This document shows positions 23,501 to 32,384 of a stretch of DNA of 58,888 nucleotides, one piece after another. Within the stretch, counting starts at the first letter, position 1, and every line of letters begins with the position of its first letter. Location of the stretch: NCBI RefSeq assembly GCF_026151205.1, contig NW_026971790.1, forward strand, positions 1-58,888, given 5' to 3'. Source of the DNA: Bolinopsis microptera (taxonomy: Eukaryota; Ctenophora; Tentaculata; Lobata; Bolinopsidae). Made by a program: the position numbers and the translations under genes. The notes beneath the pieces are model-generated. The model ran no database searches and was not told the origin of the DNA. It was given only the letters and a program-made list of their open reading frames with translations.

Positions 23501-26500
23501 CGTGTTGTTAGTGAATGAGAGATTCCTCTAGAGTGCTGTGTTGTTGGTGAATGAGGGCTTCCTCTAGAGTGCCGTGTTGTTAGTGAATGAGGGCTTCCTC
23601 TAGAGTGCTGTGTTGTTGGTGAATGAGGGCTTCCTCTAGAGTGCCGTGTTGTTAGTGAATGAGGGCTTCCTCTAGAGTGCTGTGTTGTTGGTGAATGAGG
23701 GCTTCCTCTAGAGGTTGGTGGTGGTGGCGCAGGGCGTGCTGGCGAGAAATTCATTGGGGAAAACGCCTTGGGAGGACTATCAATAGATGGTGAGGGCGCA
23801 TGACTGGGTGGAGAAATTGGAGATGGGGGCACTCTTAATGGTGGAGGTGTCCTGCCTGGCTGAGATGCAGTGCTTCTTGAAATTGGTGGTGTTAAAGGAG
23901 TCTGTCTAGGAGCTGGTTTAGACCCTCCTGACCCTAACAAGGGTGTACTTCTGTCATTTGTTACTGTTTTCTTTAGACTAGTGCCTGCCTGAATCGAGTT
24001 TAATAGGGCATTGTTTCCTCCACCAGATGAAGATATAGGTGCTTGCACTGGTGAAGAAGCTGATGGTCGTGGAGGTGGTGGTGTTGATGGTAGTGGAGGT
24101 GGAGGTGGGGCTCGTTGTGGTACATTTGTTAGTGGTGGAGGTGGAGGTGGGGCTCGTTGTGGTACATTTGTTAGTGGTGGAGGTGGGGCTCGTTGTGGTG
24201 CATTTATTTGAGGTGGTGGAGGTGCCCATCCTTGTGGAGGCGTCCGTGATGGCGGAGGTGCTTTAATAGATTTGCTAGGGAAACTAGCAGTGTTTCTTGA
24301 TATTGGAGGTGTTAATGGCGACTGTCTACGGGCTGGTTTAGACCCCCCTGACCCTAAGGGTGTACTTCTATCATTTGTTACTGTTTTCTTCAGACTAGTG
24401 CCTGCCTGAATAGAACTTAAAAGGGCATTTTTTCCTCCACCTGATGAAGATATAGGTGCTCGCACTGGTGAAGAAACTGGTGGTGGTGGTGGAGGTGGGG
24501 CTCGTTGTGGTACATTTGTTTTTGGTTGAGGCGCCCTTGCTTGGGTAGATTTGTTAGGGAAACTAGCAGTGTTTCTTGATATTGGAGGTGTTAATGGCGA
24601 CTGTCTACGGGCTGGTTTAGACCCTCCTGACCCTAAGGGTGTACTTCTATCATTTGTTACTGTTTTCTTCAGACTAGTGCCTGCCTGAATAGAACTTAAA
24701 AGGGCATTTTTTCCTCCCCCTGATGAAGATATAGGTGCTCGCACTGGTGAAGAAACTGGTGGTGGTGGTGGAGGTGGGGCTCGTTGTGGTACATTTGTTT
24801 TTGGTTGAGGCGCCCTTGCTTGGGTAGATTTGTTAGGGAAACTAGCAGTGTTTCTTGAGATTGGAGGTGTTAATGGCGACTGTCTACAGGCTGTTTTAGT
24901 CCCTCCTGACCCTAAGGGTGTACTTCTATCATTTGTTACTGTTTTCTTCAGACTAGTGCCTGCCTGAATAGAACTTAAAAGGGCATTTTTTCCTCCACCT
25001 GATGAGGATATAGGTGCTCCCACTTGCGAAGAAGCTAGTGGTGGTGGAGGTGCTTTAATTGATGGAGGTGCTCTAATTGGTGGAGGTGCTGGTGTCCATG
25101 CTGGGGGTGAAGGTGCTTGCTGAGATGATTTAGAATGACTTGAGATTGGAGGTCTCAAAGGCGACTGTTTATTAGCTGATTTAGAGCCTCCTGGCGCTAA
25201 CATCGGAGAACTCCTATCATTAGTTATTGTTTTCTTCAAACTAGTACCTGCCTGGATAGAGCTTAGTAAAGCACCACCTGATGATGGAGGTGCTTGTGGA
25301 ATGCTTGGTGAAAGTGCTTGTGGAATGCTTGGTGGGGGCGGCGGAGGTGAAGGGGGAGGTGTTAGACTGTGCTCATTTTTGGGTGATTTTTTAGGTGAGG
25401 AGAAAATGTTCTTTAAAAAGTTTGAGCGAGATTTTTTAGGAGATACAGAATCAGAAGGTACCTCAACTCTAGCGGGTGGGGGAGGCATGGCGCCACCCCG
25501 TGAAGGAGGGGGTGGAGGACCTCCTCTATTGGAAGGTGGTGGAGCAGGAGGTCCACTTCTATTATTAGCAGGAGGAGGAGGAGGAGGGTTACTTCTCTGA
25601 GATTGCGGAGGAGGACCACCCCGCTGAGCTGGTGGTGGAGGGGGGCCACCTCGCTGAGCTGGTGGTGGAGGGGGGCCACCCCGCTGAGCTGGTGGTGGAG
25701 GGGGGCCACCTCGATGAGCTGGTGGGCCACGTAAGTTTGAAGGTGGTGGAGGTGGGCCGCCTCGTTGAGCTGGCGGAGGAGGGGGGCCACCTCGCTGAGC
25801 TGGTGATGGAGGAGGACCACCCCGCTGAGCTGGCGGAGGAGGGGGGCCACCTCGTTGAGCTGGTGGAGGAGGGGGACCACTTCGCTGAGCTGAAGGAGGA
25901 GGAGGGCCACCTCGATCATTGGATGGTGGTGGAGGAGGAAAACCACCTCGCTGATTGGATCCAGATCCACTTCTGTCATTGACTGGGGCAGGAGGCTTTG
26001 GCTCAGCTGATCTCAAAGCACCAGGTGGCTTCATAGCACCACCTGTTCTAGGAGCGCCTGAAGATAAGTGTATGAGAAAGAAAATTGAGGATTGATATAT
26101 GACCAAGATAATTTGCTCAAACACACTATATATTGCAGGGAATAAGCTTGTTAAATAAGAAAGGAAACCTCTTTGACCAGCAGGCTTCAGCTTTGGCATT
26201 CCGCCAGCAAATAACCCTCCCATACCGCCCATACCACCCATGGGAGGACCTCCTCCACCTCCTCCTCCTCCACCACTACCACCGCCGCCACCTCCAGGTG
26301 GGCCAATGCCACCCCCAGAGGGCTTTGTTCCTGTAATTATGAAAATTGTTAAGTTGTTAATTCCAATTATTATTTTCACATCAATGATCAGACCTATTAC
26401 TCTATTACAGCATGTAAGAAATTTGTAAATGATGCTTTAAAATTTTAAAATATCAATAAATCATCACACACCTCCAACTATTGGTGAACTTCTGTCGTTG

Positions 26501-26839
26501 GTGACGGTTTTCTTAAGCCTTGCTCCACCTTGAATAGAAGCCAATAAGTTGTTCCTGTCCCCTCCACCCCCACCCGTTGGTTTACCTTTTGCTGCTCTGA
26601 GAAAAATATCAGTGTAGAAAATTTTGCTGTAAAGTGTTGCCAGAGGTTTCAAATTCCATTTAGCAGTTTTAATTAATCCTAACCTAATCTTTCAACTTTA
26701 CAATACATCAATTTCGAACAAAACAAAATGATTAAATATTACTTATGACCATAAAGATTGCATTGACTTACTTTGGGGCTGCAGGTGGTTTTGGTGCCGC
26801 AGGTGGTGGCGGAGGTGGCGGTGGTGGTGGTGGTGGCAT
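11164..26839 (-). CDS. WIP/verprolin-family actin regulator with six WH2 motifs
   Basis: Coding exons on the minus strand: 26839-26772, 26596-26472, 26330-26169, 26057 to about 23460, 23432-23380, 22875-22720, 18713-18608, 17255-17219, 13876-13727, 11519-11164. All junctions have GT..AG and matching phases except exon 4 to 5. The product starts MPPPPPPPPPPP, as WIP proteins do, then has a WH2 G-actin motif (NLLASIQGGARLKKTVTNDR) in exon 2. Gly-rich sequence follows, then a very long Pro-rich exon 4 with five further WH2 motifs (ALLSSIQAGTSLKKTVTNDR type). Exon 9 holds the WASP-binding motif (DWESRFNFRTEIPQPDMYVP, then KTYPSK), and exon 10 ends in PPPPPPPR. About 1,270 residues, against roughly 500 for vertebrate WIP. 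Family role: binds and stabilises WASP/N-WASP, binds actin, and recruits profilin and SH3 proteins in cortical actin assembly. The exon 4 donor is unresolved: the frame runs on to a stop at 23416, through a 36 bp repeat with no GT on the coding strand. Confidence 0.88.
11550..11660. repeat. Imperfect palindromic repeat in WIP intron 9
   Basis: Several copies, in both orientations, of acattacaatagcagtgtaa and cagtgttac. Intron 9 (11520-13726) otherwise holds only short arrays. Confidence 0.6.
12121..12162. repeat. 7 bp minisatellite (aaccagt)n
   Basis: Six tandem copies of aaccagt in WIP intron 9. Confidence 0.85.
12325..12418. repeat. Short array of gtaaccatg units in WIP intron 9
   Basis: Begins gttaccatggtaaaaattg, then gtaaccatggtac, then three copies of acaattgtaaccatgacgta. 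The first parts are X-box-like half sites, related to the larger arrays at 19707 and 22431. The later part contains tgacgtaa, a CRE-like motif. Confidence 0.7.
13606..13690. repeat. 22 bp repeat in WIP intron 9
   Basis: Tandem aatgtactaccaatgtacaa units, about four copies with one shortened, ending 37 bases downstream of the exon 9 donor in gene direction. Confidence 0.75.
13727..13876 (-). CDS. WIP exon 9: WASP-binding motif
   Basis: Acceptor TCTCCCAG and donor AGAG/GTATGT enclose poly-Pro, then PADWESRFNFRTEIPQPDMY, then VPSPKTYPSKDATIR. In WIP proteins the ESRFxF core, the acidic/Pro middle and the later K-S/T-Y-P-S-K contact the WASP EVH1 domain in extended form. All anchor residues are present, which is the best single reason to call this a WIP orthologue. 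Confidence 0.88.
14050..14885. repeat. 30/33 bp minisatellite in WIP intron 8
   Basis: About 26 copies of a unit containing gctacaaaatatgacgctgc and tgcctaggtc. A 30 bp version (gacgctgctgcc) and a 33 bp version (gacggccacgctgcc) are interspersed. Both lengths divide by three, which creates long artificial open frames on both strands. Confidence 0.9.
15047..15120. repeat. 22 bp array alternating CRE and E-box motifs, copy A
   Basis: About three and a half copies of tgacgtcacacaccacgtga. Each unit carries a palindromic CRE (TGACGTCA) and a palindromic E-box (CACGTG). The same unit forms a second array at 21679-21810, in another intron of the same gene. Confidence 0.85.
15657..17029. mobile_element. 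1.37 kb hairpin element flanked by TTAA
   Basis: Two arms of about 680 bases are near-perfect inverted complements meeting near 16340 (left arm gatttcgagatagtagttga, right arm its complement). The outer ends are a G run (15657-15674) and a C run (17013-17029). TTAA lies directly outside at 15653-15656 and 17030-17033, the target duplication made by piggyBac-type transposases. No protein is encoded. The left and right arms both contain a short open frame (KLDFEIVVDQQTRTSDRTFE), which is just the same arm read twice. Located in WIP intron 8. Confidence 0.82.
17289..18266. repeat. 14 bp minisatellite filling WIP intron 7
   Basis: About 70 copies of aacacaactaacat with variants (aacacaacttaat, aacatgacac). 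It fills most of the intron between 18607 and 17256 and stops about 33 bases before the exon 8 acceptor. Higher-order blocks recur, such as a cttaataacacaac copy at several spacings. Confidence 0.9.
19168..19240. repeat. 11 bp minisatellite (acaaaattgaa/gta)n
   Basis: About six copies of aaaattgaaac or aaaattgtaac in WIP intron 6. Confidence 0.8.
19707..21030. repeat. 23 bp minisatellite, about 57 copies, each with an RFX X-box palindrome
   Basis: The unit is gttaccatggcaacaagtcc plus ctt. GTTACCATGGCAAC fits the X-box consensus GTNRCC-(0-3)-RGYAAC recognised by RFX factors. Variants replace the first half by ggtacc (cccgggtacc) or change ggcaac to gacaac. The variant types are clustered: ggtacc forms dominate from about 20,360 on. 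Lies in WIP intron 6. Confidence 0.9.
21679..21810. repeat. 22 bp array alternating CRE and E-box motifs, copy B
   Basis: Six copies of gacgtcacacaccacgtgac plus at, exactly 132 bases. One copy has gcgacaca in place of the CRE, and three have cacacaac in place of cacaccac. Lies in WIP intron 6. Confidence 0.88.
22431..22710. repeat. 20 bp minisatellite, 14 copies, second X-box-like array
   Basis: Unit ggttaccgtggtaacaacat or ggttaccatggtaacgacat, exactly 14 copies in 280 bases. GTTACCGTGGTAAC and GTTACCATGGTAAC both fit the RFX X-box consensus. In gene direction the array begins only about 9 bases after the exon 6 donor (GTGAGT). Confidence 0.9.
23416..26057 (-). CDS. WIP exon 4: Pro-rich region with five WH2 copies
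   Basis: Acceptor CTTCAG at 26060-26058 and one open frame of 880 codons to a stop at 23416. In order it encodes Ala/Pro sequence, a RGGPPPPPAQ array (about 25900-25600), an Arg/Lys patch (PKKSRSNFLKNIF), and WH2 motifs at about 25272-25220, 24988-24932, 24709-24653, 24430-24374 and 24014-23959. These are separated by PPPPPP linkers suited to profilin and SH3 binding. The last 80 or so codons are a 12-residue repeat (SRGSPHSPTTQH/SLTTRH). The terminal residues before the stop at 23416 are probably intronic, because exon 5 is phase 0 and needs an earlier donor. Candidate donors are weak (AGA/GTGCCC near 23831; a GC donor near 23770). Confidence 0.75.
23470..23718 (-). repeat. 36 bp repeat at the 3' end of WIP exon 4
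   Basis: Seven or so copies of a unit reading on the minus strand as tctagaggaagccctcattc plus accaacaacacagcac or actaacaacacggcac. The two versions alternate. It stays open in the WIP frame and would encode SRGSPHSPTTQH/SRGSPHSLTTRH. The minus-strand unit contains no GT, so no canonical donor can arise inside it. Whether it is translated or spliced out is undecided. Confidence 0.8.
23930..25275 (-). repeat. Tandem 279 bp coding repeat (WH2 plus linker, 93 residues)
   Basis: The string tgtacttcta starts at 24361, 24640 and 24919, exactly 279 bases apart. The 93-residue unit (WH2, then SP/TP-rich linker, then PPPPPPP) is nearly identical in these three copies. The flanking first (about 25250) and last (about 23990) WH2 copies are more diverged in their linkers. 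A multiple-of-three period keeps the frame. Likely made by unequal crossing-over. Confidence 0.9.
25600..25910 (-). repeat. Coding minisatellite for RGGPPPPPAQ
   Basis: Repeats of about 33 bp in WIP exon 4, plus-strand form gctgagctggtggtggaggg, giving roughly ten copies of an Arg-Gly-Gly-poly-Pro unit. Copies differ at synonymous and conservative positions. Such PPPPP blocks are typical profilin or SH3 ligands. Confidence 0.8.
26472..26596 (-). CDS. WIP exon 2, first WH2 motif
   Basis: Acceptor TTTCTCAG, then AAKGKPTGGGGGDRNNLLAS and IQGGARLKKTVTNDRSSP, donor GGAG/GTGTGT. The LKKTV core and the preceding amphipathic LLxSI helix are the actin-binding signature of WH2. Phases (2 in, 1 out) fit exons 1 and 3. 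The Gly-rich stretch before the motif matches the layout of WIP proteins. Confidence 0.85.
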
Positions 26840-27240
26840 TCTCAGTCAATTCAATTTTCAAGATTTGTGGTGAAAGAATGGTTGTATCATCAGCGACAGT
26901 AATACGTTGCTATCCTATTGAAACATACATTATTATAATGAGGCATTGACAAATGGGACCAGGCTGAGCTGGGGGAGGTCAAAAGTTAGTATGCAACCTT
27001 CCAACTTATTACATAGCCATGTTCCATATTTGAGACTAGTAACTTGGGGAGAGGGGACTAGTGCCTGCCTGAATAAAGCTTAAAAAGGCATTTCTCCTCC
27101 ATTTAATGAAGATACAGGCTGAGCTGGGGGAGGTCAAAAGTTAGTATACAACCTTCCAACCTATTACATAGCCATGCTTCATATTTGAGACTTGTTACTT
27201 TGATGGGGGGGGGGGGGGGGGGGGGGGGGCAGGCAACCCA
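26840..27240 (-). other. Upstream region of WIP with a duplicated block and a WH2 relic
   Basis: Two copies of ggctgagctgggggaggtca (from about 26961 and 27116), each continuing aaaagttagta and tacatagccatg, flank a piece at about 27058-27113. That piece matches WIP exon 4 (agtgcctgcctgaataaagc here, agtgcctgcctgaatagaac in the exon). Read on the minus strand it is a broken WH2 coding segment with an internal stop. A G run of about 24 lies at 27206-27229. Confidence 0.7.
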
Positions 27241-28845
27241 TCGATGCCCATGCCCATTTGAACAAAAATTTGAGGAATAAATGTGCAAAATTAGCTTCAT
27301 TTTCATAATTGTCTGGTTGAAATTGGTCAAAATCAGTCCTTATATTAATTTGAGGACGGCGAACGCAATGGTGTTATATTATTTTCATTTAAACTAAAGT
27401 TTCAGACGTTTTTAAGGATTTGATAAATGGGCAAAGCCCTAAAGACATCAATGCTCATTGATGCCCATGCCCATTTGACCAAAATTAATTTTTAAATATT
27501 TTTATTATCTAAATATGCAAAGATGGAGCGCCATTTTAAATCCCAACATTCTATTTGAATCAACCTGTATTTTTTTGCAAACATTCCAGAAACTCTATTC
27601 TAGTATATTACATATGATCATTAAATGCTGCAACTGATCCAAAAAATGATGTGAATTAAAGAGACAAAATGACGAAGTTTTCAAGCATTTTTGTTTATCA
27701 GTAAACCTGATTGAGTGATTATCAGATCACGTGATATGGCACAGCACAAGAATCAACTAGTTGATTAGGTTCTCAGTGTACATGAGTATGTCACGTAGTA
27801 CAGATTCGACTTTTTAGGGATAAAGCATGCAACCCCAAATCAATTTGGATGCATGAAATCATAGTAAATAATAATAAAATTGTTTTCCAAAAACAATAAT
27901 CAAATAGAGGCAAAAGATGTCATGTTCTAAAATGCAACAATAACACAAAATTTCATAACGTATTATTGTGAAAATGTAACGATATTTGCTTTAGTGCTCG
28001 ATTTTTATACTACGGTGTAAAATTGATTAATCATTAATAGTCTATTAATATTAGTAGAGGCTCTTACGGGCATTGTCTGCTCGATACGCTAGGTACCCCA
28101 TATACACCATACTAGACGTATTTTTGACCGTAGAATCGATTAAAAGTGGTTTCAAAATGATTGGACTGATTTTACCCGGTTAAAAATGCAAGAAACCGAT
28201 TTATATATGTAATAGGCGCCATGAGTTGGCACAGAATTTTGTTGTCTTTGATTTTGATAAATTTGGTACCAAAAGTTGCCTCTAAGTGTGAATAATGCAA
28301 ATTCAATACGATAATGTCCAGCTGTATGTGGGCCTCTTGCATGCATTACAAGAGTTTAAAGGACTAAGGCTATTATATTTATGTCCATAATCATTTCACA
28401 TAGCCATGTGTATACGCGTACTGCGTGACGCGCTTTGCTCTATCCAGAGCCCTTGCGCTTGCAGTAGCGTGCGCCCGCCTCTTGACTTGTGAAACAAGCG
28501 CGCCCGCAGTGGCGCGAAAGCACATGGTTAGGTGAAGTCGACGAATCCAATTCGGCGCGCGTCCTGGTAGGTTATAAACCTACAACTTTATATTAATTGA
28601 AACAGTGAAATTTATGAATGATGATTAATCACTCTACACTCGACTGTCACGTGACTTTTTCAACCCCTTCTCTTATCTAGCTGGTCCTGAACGACTATTC
28701 GAAACCCTAACCCTCTCATCTGATCCCAACCCTAACCTTAACCCAATCCATAACAAAATTTGTTGAGCCCAGCAGCTTTCCTTCCTCTCTTCCCCCGTCG
28801 TCTGGAGTGTGTGATTTTTGTCGATGTCCGAGCTCTTATATTTAA
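27241..28845. other. Intergenic, few features
   Basis: A short repeat (gatgcccatgcccatttga) occurs at about 27245 and 27460. Degenerate telomere-like ccctaacc runs lie near 28704-28745. No gene recognised. Confidence 0.5.
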
Positions 28846-29822
28846 CATAACATAACATAACATTATAAATAATGCCTCTCTGGGCATCTCAAAAAGAAAT
28901 TCATAGAAAATGAACACTTTACGTTTGAAACCATATAATTACAAACTTTTAAAAAATTTAACTAAATACCTTTGATATTAACCTTCTTCCTCTTAGCTAC
29001 CAATGGATTATCTTTCATATAACTTACATAACTATTCCTATTAGACACAGACACATCTATCCTATCAAAGATGTCATATGAAAGTTCCCAGTGATGACCA
29101 AGCTTATTAGCTTGATATCCATGAAGCCGAAAGGCATCTAATCCCCTCTTGAAACCAGTAACTGACTCACTAGCTTTCACAAGTGGTGGTAGACTGTTCC
29201 AATAGCGCAAGACCCTTTGGGCAAAGAAATCAGTCTCATTTGTGGTGAATCTATGAGTCTTTGATCTAGCAGCAACGGTCCTACCAGAACGACCAAATAA
29301 ATCGGAACCATAACCCACAAAGCCTTCCTGGATCTTGAACATCTCAATGAGATCTCCACGAACCCTGCGTTCAAGCAGGGTTGTGAGGTTCAGCTTATCC
29401 AGTCTCTCTCTGTACGTCATGAGTCCCAATCCATCAATCATACGGGTGAACGATCTTTGAACACCTTCCAATTCAAGAATCAGTGACCAGTTTCCATGCC
29501 TAGCCATTGGAGCCCATGCCTGTGAACAATACTCTATATGAGGCTTTACTAAAGACTTATACAAGCCCAGCATAACGCTTTTCTCCCTCGATATAATATT
29601 TCTTGTAAGCCAGGCAATGGTACTATTAGCTTTAGCAATGCACTTTCTCACATGACCCTCAAAGTTGAAGCTGGTGTTAAAGACAACTCCAAGGTCCTTC
29701 TCGCTTTCAACACATCTCAAAGGCACACCACCAAACAAGTACTGATTCTTAGGATTACAAGAACCAATTTGCATGACCATACACTTATCTACATTAAAAT
29801 TTAAACACCAACGAGACTCCAT
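28846..29822 (-). mobile_element. LINE-D: 5'-truncated CR1/L2-like LINE
   Basis: The minus-strand open frame 29822-28962 (286 residues) is the part of a non-LTR reverse transcriptase after the catalytic FADD. It has WCLNFNVDKC, KDLGVVF, HVRKC, LYKSLVKPHIEYCSQAW, LEGVQRSFTR, Y-RERLDKLNL and the late WNSLPPLV-FKRGLDAF block. Everything upstream (endonuclease and RT palm) is gone, as usual for a truncated insertion. The 3' end is a short microsatellite (tatgt)n at 28863-28846 rather than poly-A, which is typical of CR1/L2-type elements. The frame itself is intact. Confidence 0.85.
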
Positions 29823-32100
29823 TAGTTTATGGTTAACTTTCTGTGATTCGACTCGGTATTTTCGTCCCGGCCTAGTGGGACGATGCTTGCTCGCCAGTTA
29901 AGCTTACTGCAGTAGATAACACTAATTTCTACTAACTGTAGAATATTAAGTAAAAAATGTGTCCAGTATGGCGCAAATGCATAATTTGATTATTTTTCGA
30001 CGCTGTCGTCGGGGTGAGAGTTATCCGAAATAACTGCATGCCCCTACGATTGCGTCACCACTGGTGAGCAAGCATTTGTTTGTTGTTTAGTTGTGTTGGA
30101 AGGGAACATTACTTGATTAATTCATCCATTGGGATTTTAATAACGATGAGCTATGATATATATACCGTTCATCTAAGATTATTGGATCAATTTTATTATA
30201 TGATAAGATTTTATAAACGAACTTGGCACACAAAAGATTATAATGCGGAGGTTGGCTAGCTCTTTTATAATAAATACGACACTCCAATTTACAGAATGCT
30301 TGTTATAGAATAAAACAAATAAATATTATCAGACTATACTTGCAGCATGAGTAACTGGTGGATAAGCCCTCGGTAAAAACGGATCCGGAAAAGTCATTGT
30401 GGCACTTGGGTCCTTGGTATTGTCGTCGGTATATTGTCCATTACCTACGTTCTGCTTTCATAGTTTAAACAATAGTGAGTTCTAAACATAAATATAACAG
30501 CTTTAAACCGACTAAGTATGAATAAATGAAATACCTGACAATCTACACTCCTATAAAAATGAAAAAAGCATGAGTAACTCGTAATGATGTATGATTTCTA
30601 AAAACTCTAAATTAAATTTGACGCTCACAGGTCCTCATGATCATGTGATCGCCGCATGAGGTTCTGTAAATGCGCAGGGCACCTTCGAGCTTATATTATT
30701 CACCTTACTGAGGCAGTCAACCAACGCGCGGCTTTATTTTTATAATATGATATGTTTTGATTGTTATTAATAAATACCAAAATTTAAATTTGTTTTCCTA
30801 AAATTTGTTTTCCTAAAAGCATATGCTCAATGCTGAAACCCTAACCCTAACGATAAATTAAACTAACTTCCTTATACGGTCATATCACGTGATCAAGACA
30901 GTTTTTCGCCAATATTTCGTCAGGGGAGCATTTTACCCCTATGTCATGTTGTATCACGTGGTGACCCCCACGGTCGCTTCACTATAGAGTTTCGACGATA
31001 CAGGGGGAGCCGCGCACTCGTGCGCGGCGGGTCATACAACGTATGACAAATGTCATGGTGGTGATTCAGAATCAGCGTCCGAAAATACATCGATTGAAGT
31101 TGGTCTCAACTGTCAGGGGCCCTTTTAGAACAATATCGAAGATCGACTGTAGAGTGATTTAGCACGCTTGGAAATTTATATGTTATAGGCCAAAAAATAA
31201 AAATTTTCGCGAAAAAAAGCACGCGCGGAAAACAAGCGCCGTGTTGGAGGACTTCGCCGTTTCAACGCGCCGCGCAAACTATAGCATTCTTGCTTCGCAT
31301 CGAAGAGATTTGACGAGATCGTTGCTTTGCTTAATTTACCTGGAGACCCCAGGCTATTATGTTAATAAAGATTCGGCGGAATGACAGGCTGAGCGCCGCC
31401 CAGTAATATGGGCAGCGCCCATCCAATGCAATAATGCTTCTCGTAACCAAAATACATCGAATCAGGTAGATTTTAAAGAGCGCGATTAGATCTCGACCAT
31501 TCTGTCAGAACAGTCAAAATCTAATCGCGCCCGATTTCAACTGTCAGGGGCCTTTTTAGAAAAATTTCGAATATTGCATATTGACTGTATAGTGATTTAG
31601 CATGCTCGGATAATTTAGCATGCTGACCTCAATTGAGCTATCTCAATTACTTAAACCAAAGGCAGTTGGCAAAAGGAGTCAGTTGCTTGTAAGAATTAGT
31701 CACTAGATAGATTAGAAACAAATAAAGTTAAACAGCCTTATAAGATACCATTTAGCAATCAACCTTGGATCACAACTTTGGCATAAATCAAGACAATAAT
31801 TTCAAAAAATATAGATATGGTTCAAACTTAGAACTTTTAAAATGAATGAACTTTTAAAATAGGATAATGTTTTAATTTGATAAATTTTAAGAATATTGAT
31901 TTGATAAATAATTAATTTTGGTGGGAAATATTTAGTATATATTTCTTCACATAATGTGATGATGTGATGTCATGATGTGATGTCATAAATTTTACTTTAC
32001 TTTTTTACTTTAGAATTTCTGAAAGTTTCGTAAAATTTCATTGATTAAAGAGGGTTTGGTTTGCCACATTCAAGTGATTTCCCAAAATGTCAAGTTGATT
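29823..32100. other. Intergenic, dispersed repeat pieces
   Basis: A direct repeat (caactgtcaggggcc, then agtgatttagca) occurs at about 31108-31185 and 31528-31605, about 420 apart. Between them gcgcgattagat and tctaatcgcgc (about 31479 and 31517) are inverted complements. Around 31050-31100 the sequence resembles the start of the window inverted. No gene recognised. Confidence 0.5.
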
Positions 32101-32118
32101 GTTCACGATTAAGCCGAG

Positions 32119-32384
32119 TTATGATCATTTGAAGATCTAGAAAATGCTCCCTTCACGCCACTGGTGTCCAGTACTACAGGAGGAATGCCGTTTGAGGCTT
32201 CACAGTTCCTAAAACATCTCGCTGAAAAGATTAGCCAACGGTATTGTGATGTGATGTCATTTGTCAGACACAGACTACCCAGAACCTGTATAATCTCTAT
32301 CAGGGGTTACAGAGGTACCAGACCTCTTCAACCCACGGCGATAAGTGATTTGAACCTTAACCTGATCAACACTCCTGAACCATA
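32119..32384 (+). pseudogene. Fragment of a repeat-family protein (TTGGM..RGxR motif)
   Basis: An open frame reads APFTPLVSSTTGGMPFEASQ, FLKHLAEKISQRY and IISIRGYRG, then a stop at 32384. From general knowledge, a C-terminal block with FTPLV-STTGGM, a Lys/Arg-rich LAEKIS segment and a final C-IRGSR recurs in repetitive, transposon-linked ORFs of many invertebrates. I cannot name the family. Only this end remains, so it is a relic, not a gene. Confidence 0.4.

Noticed and set aside
25413-25982. Leu/His- and Glu/Gly-rich open frames opposite or shifted in WIP exon 4
   Set aside because: Shadow frames of the GGTGGTGGAGG-type coding minisatellite.
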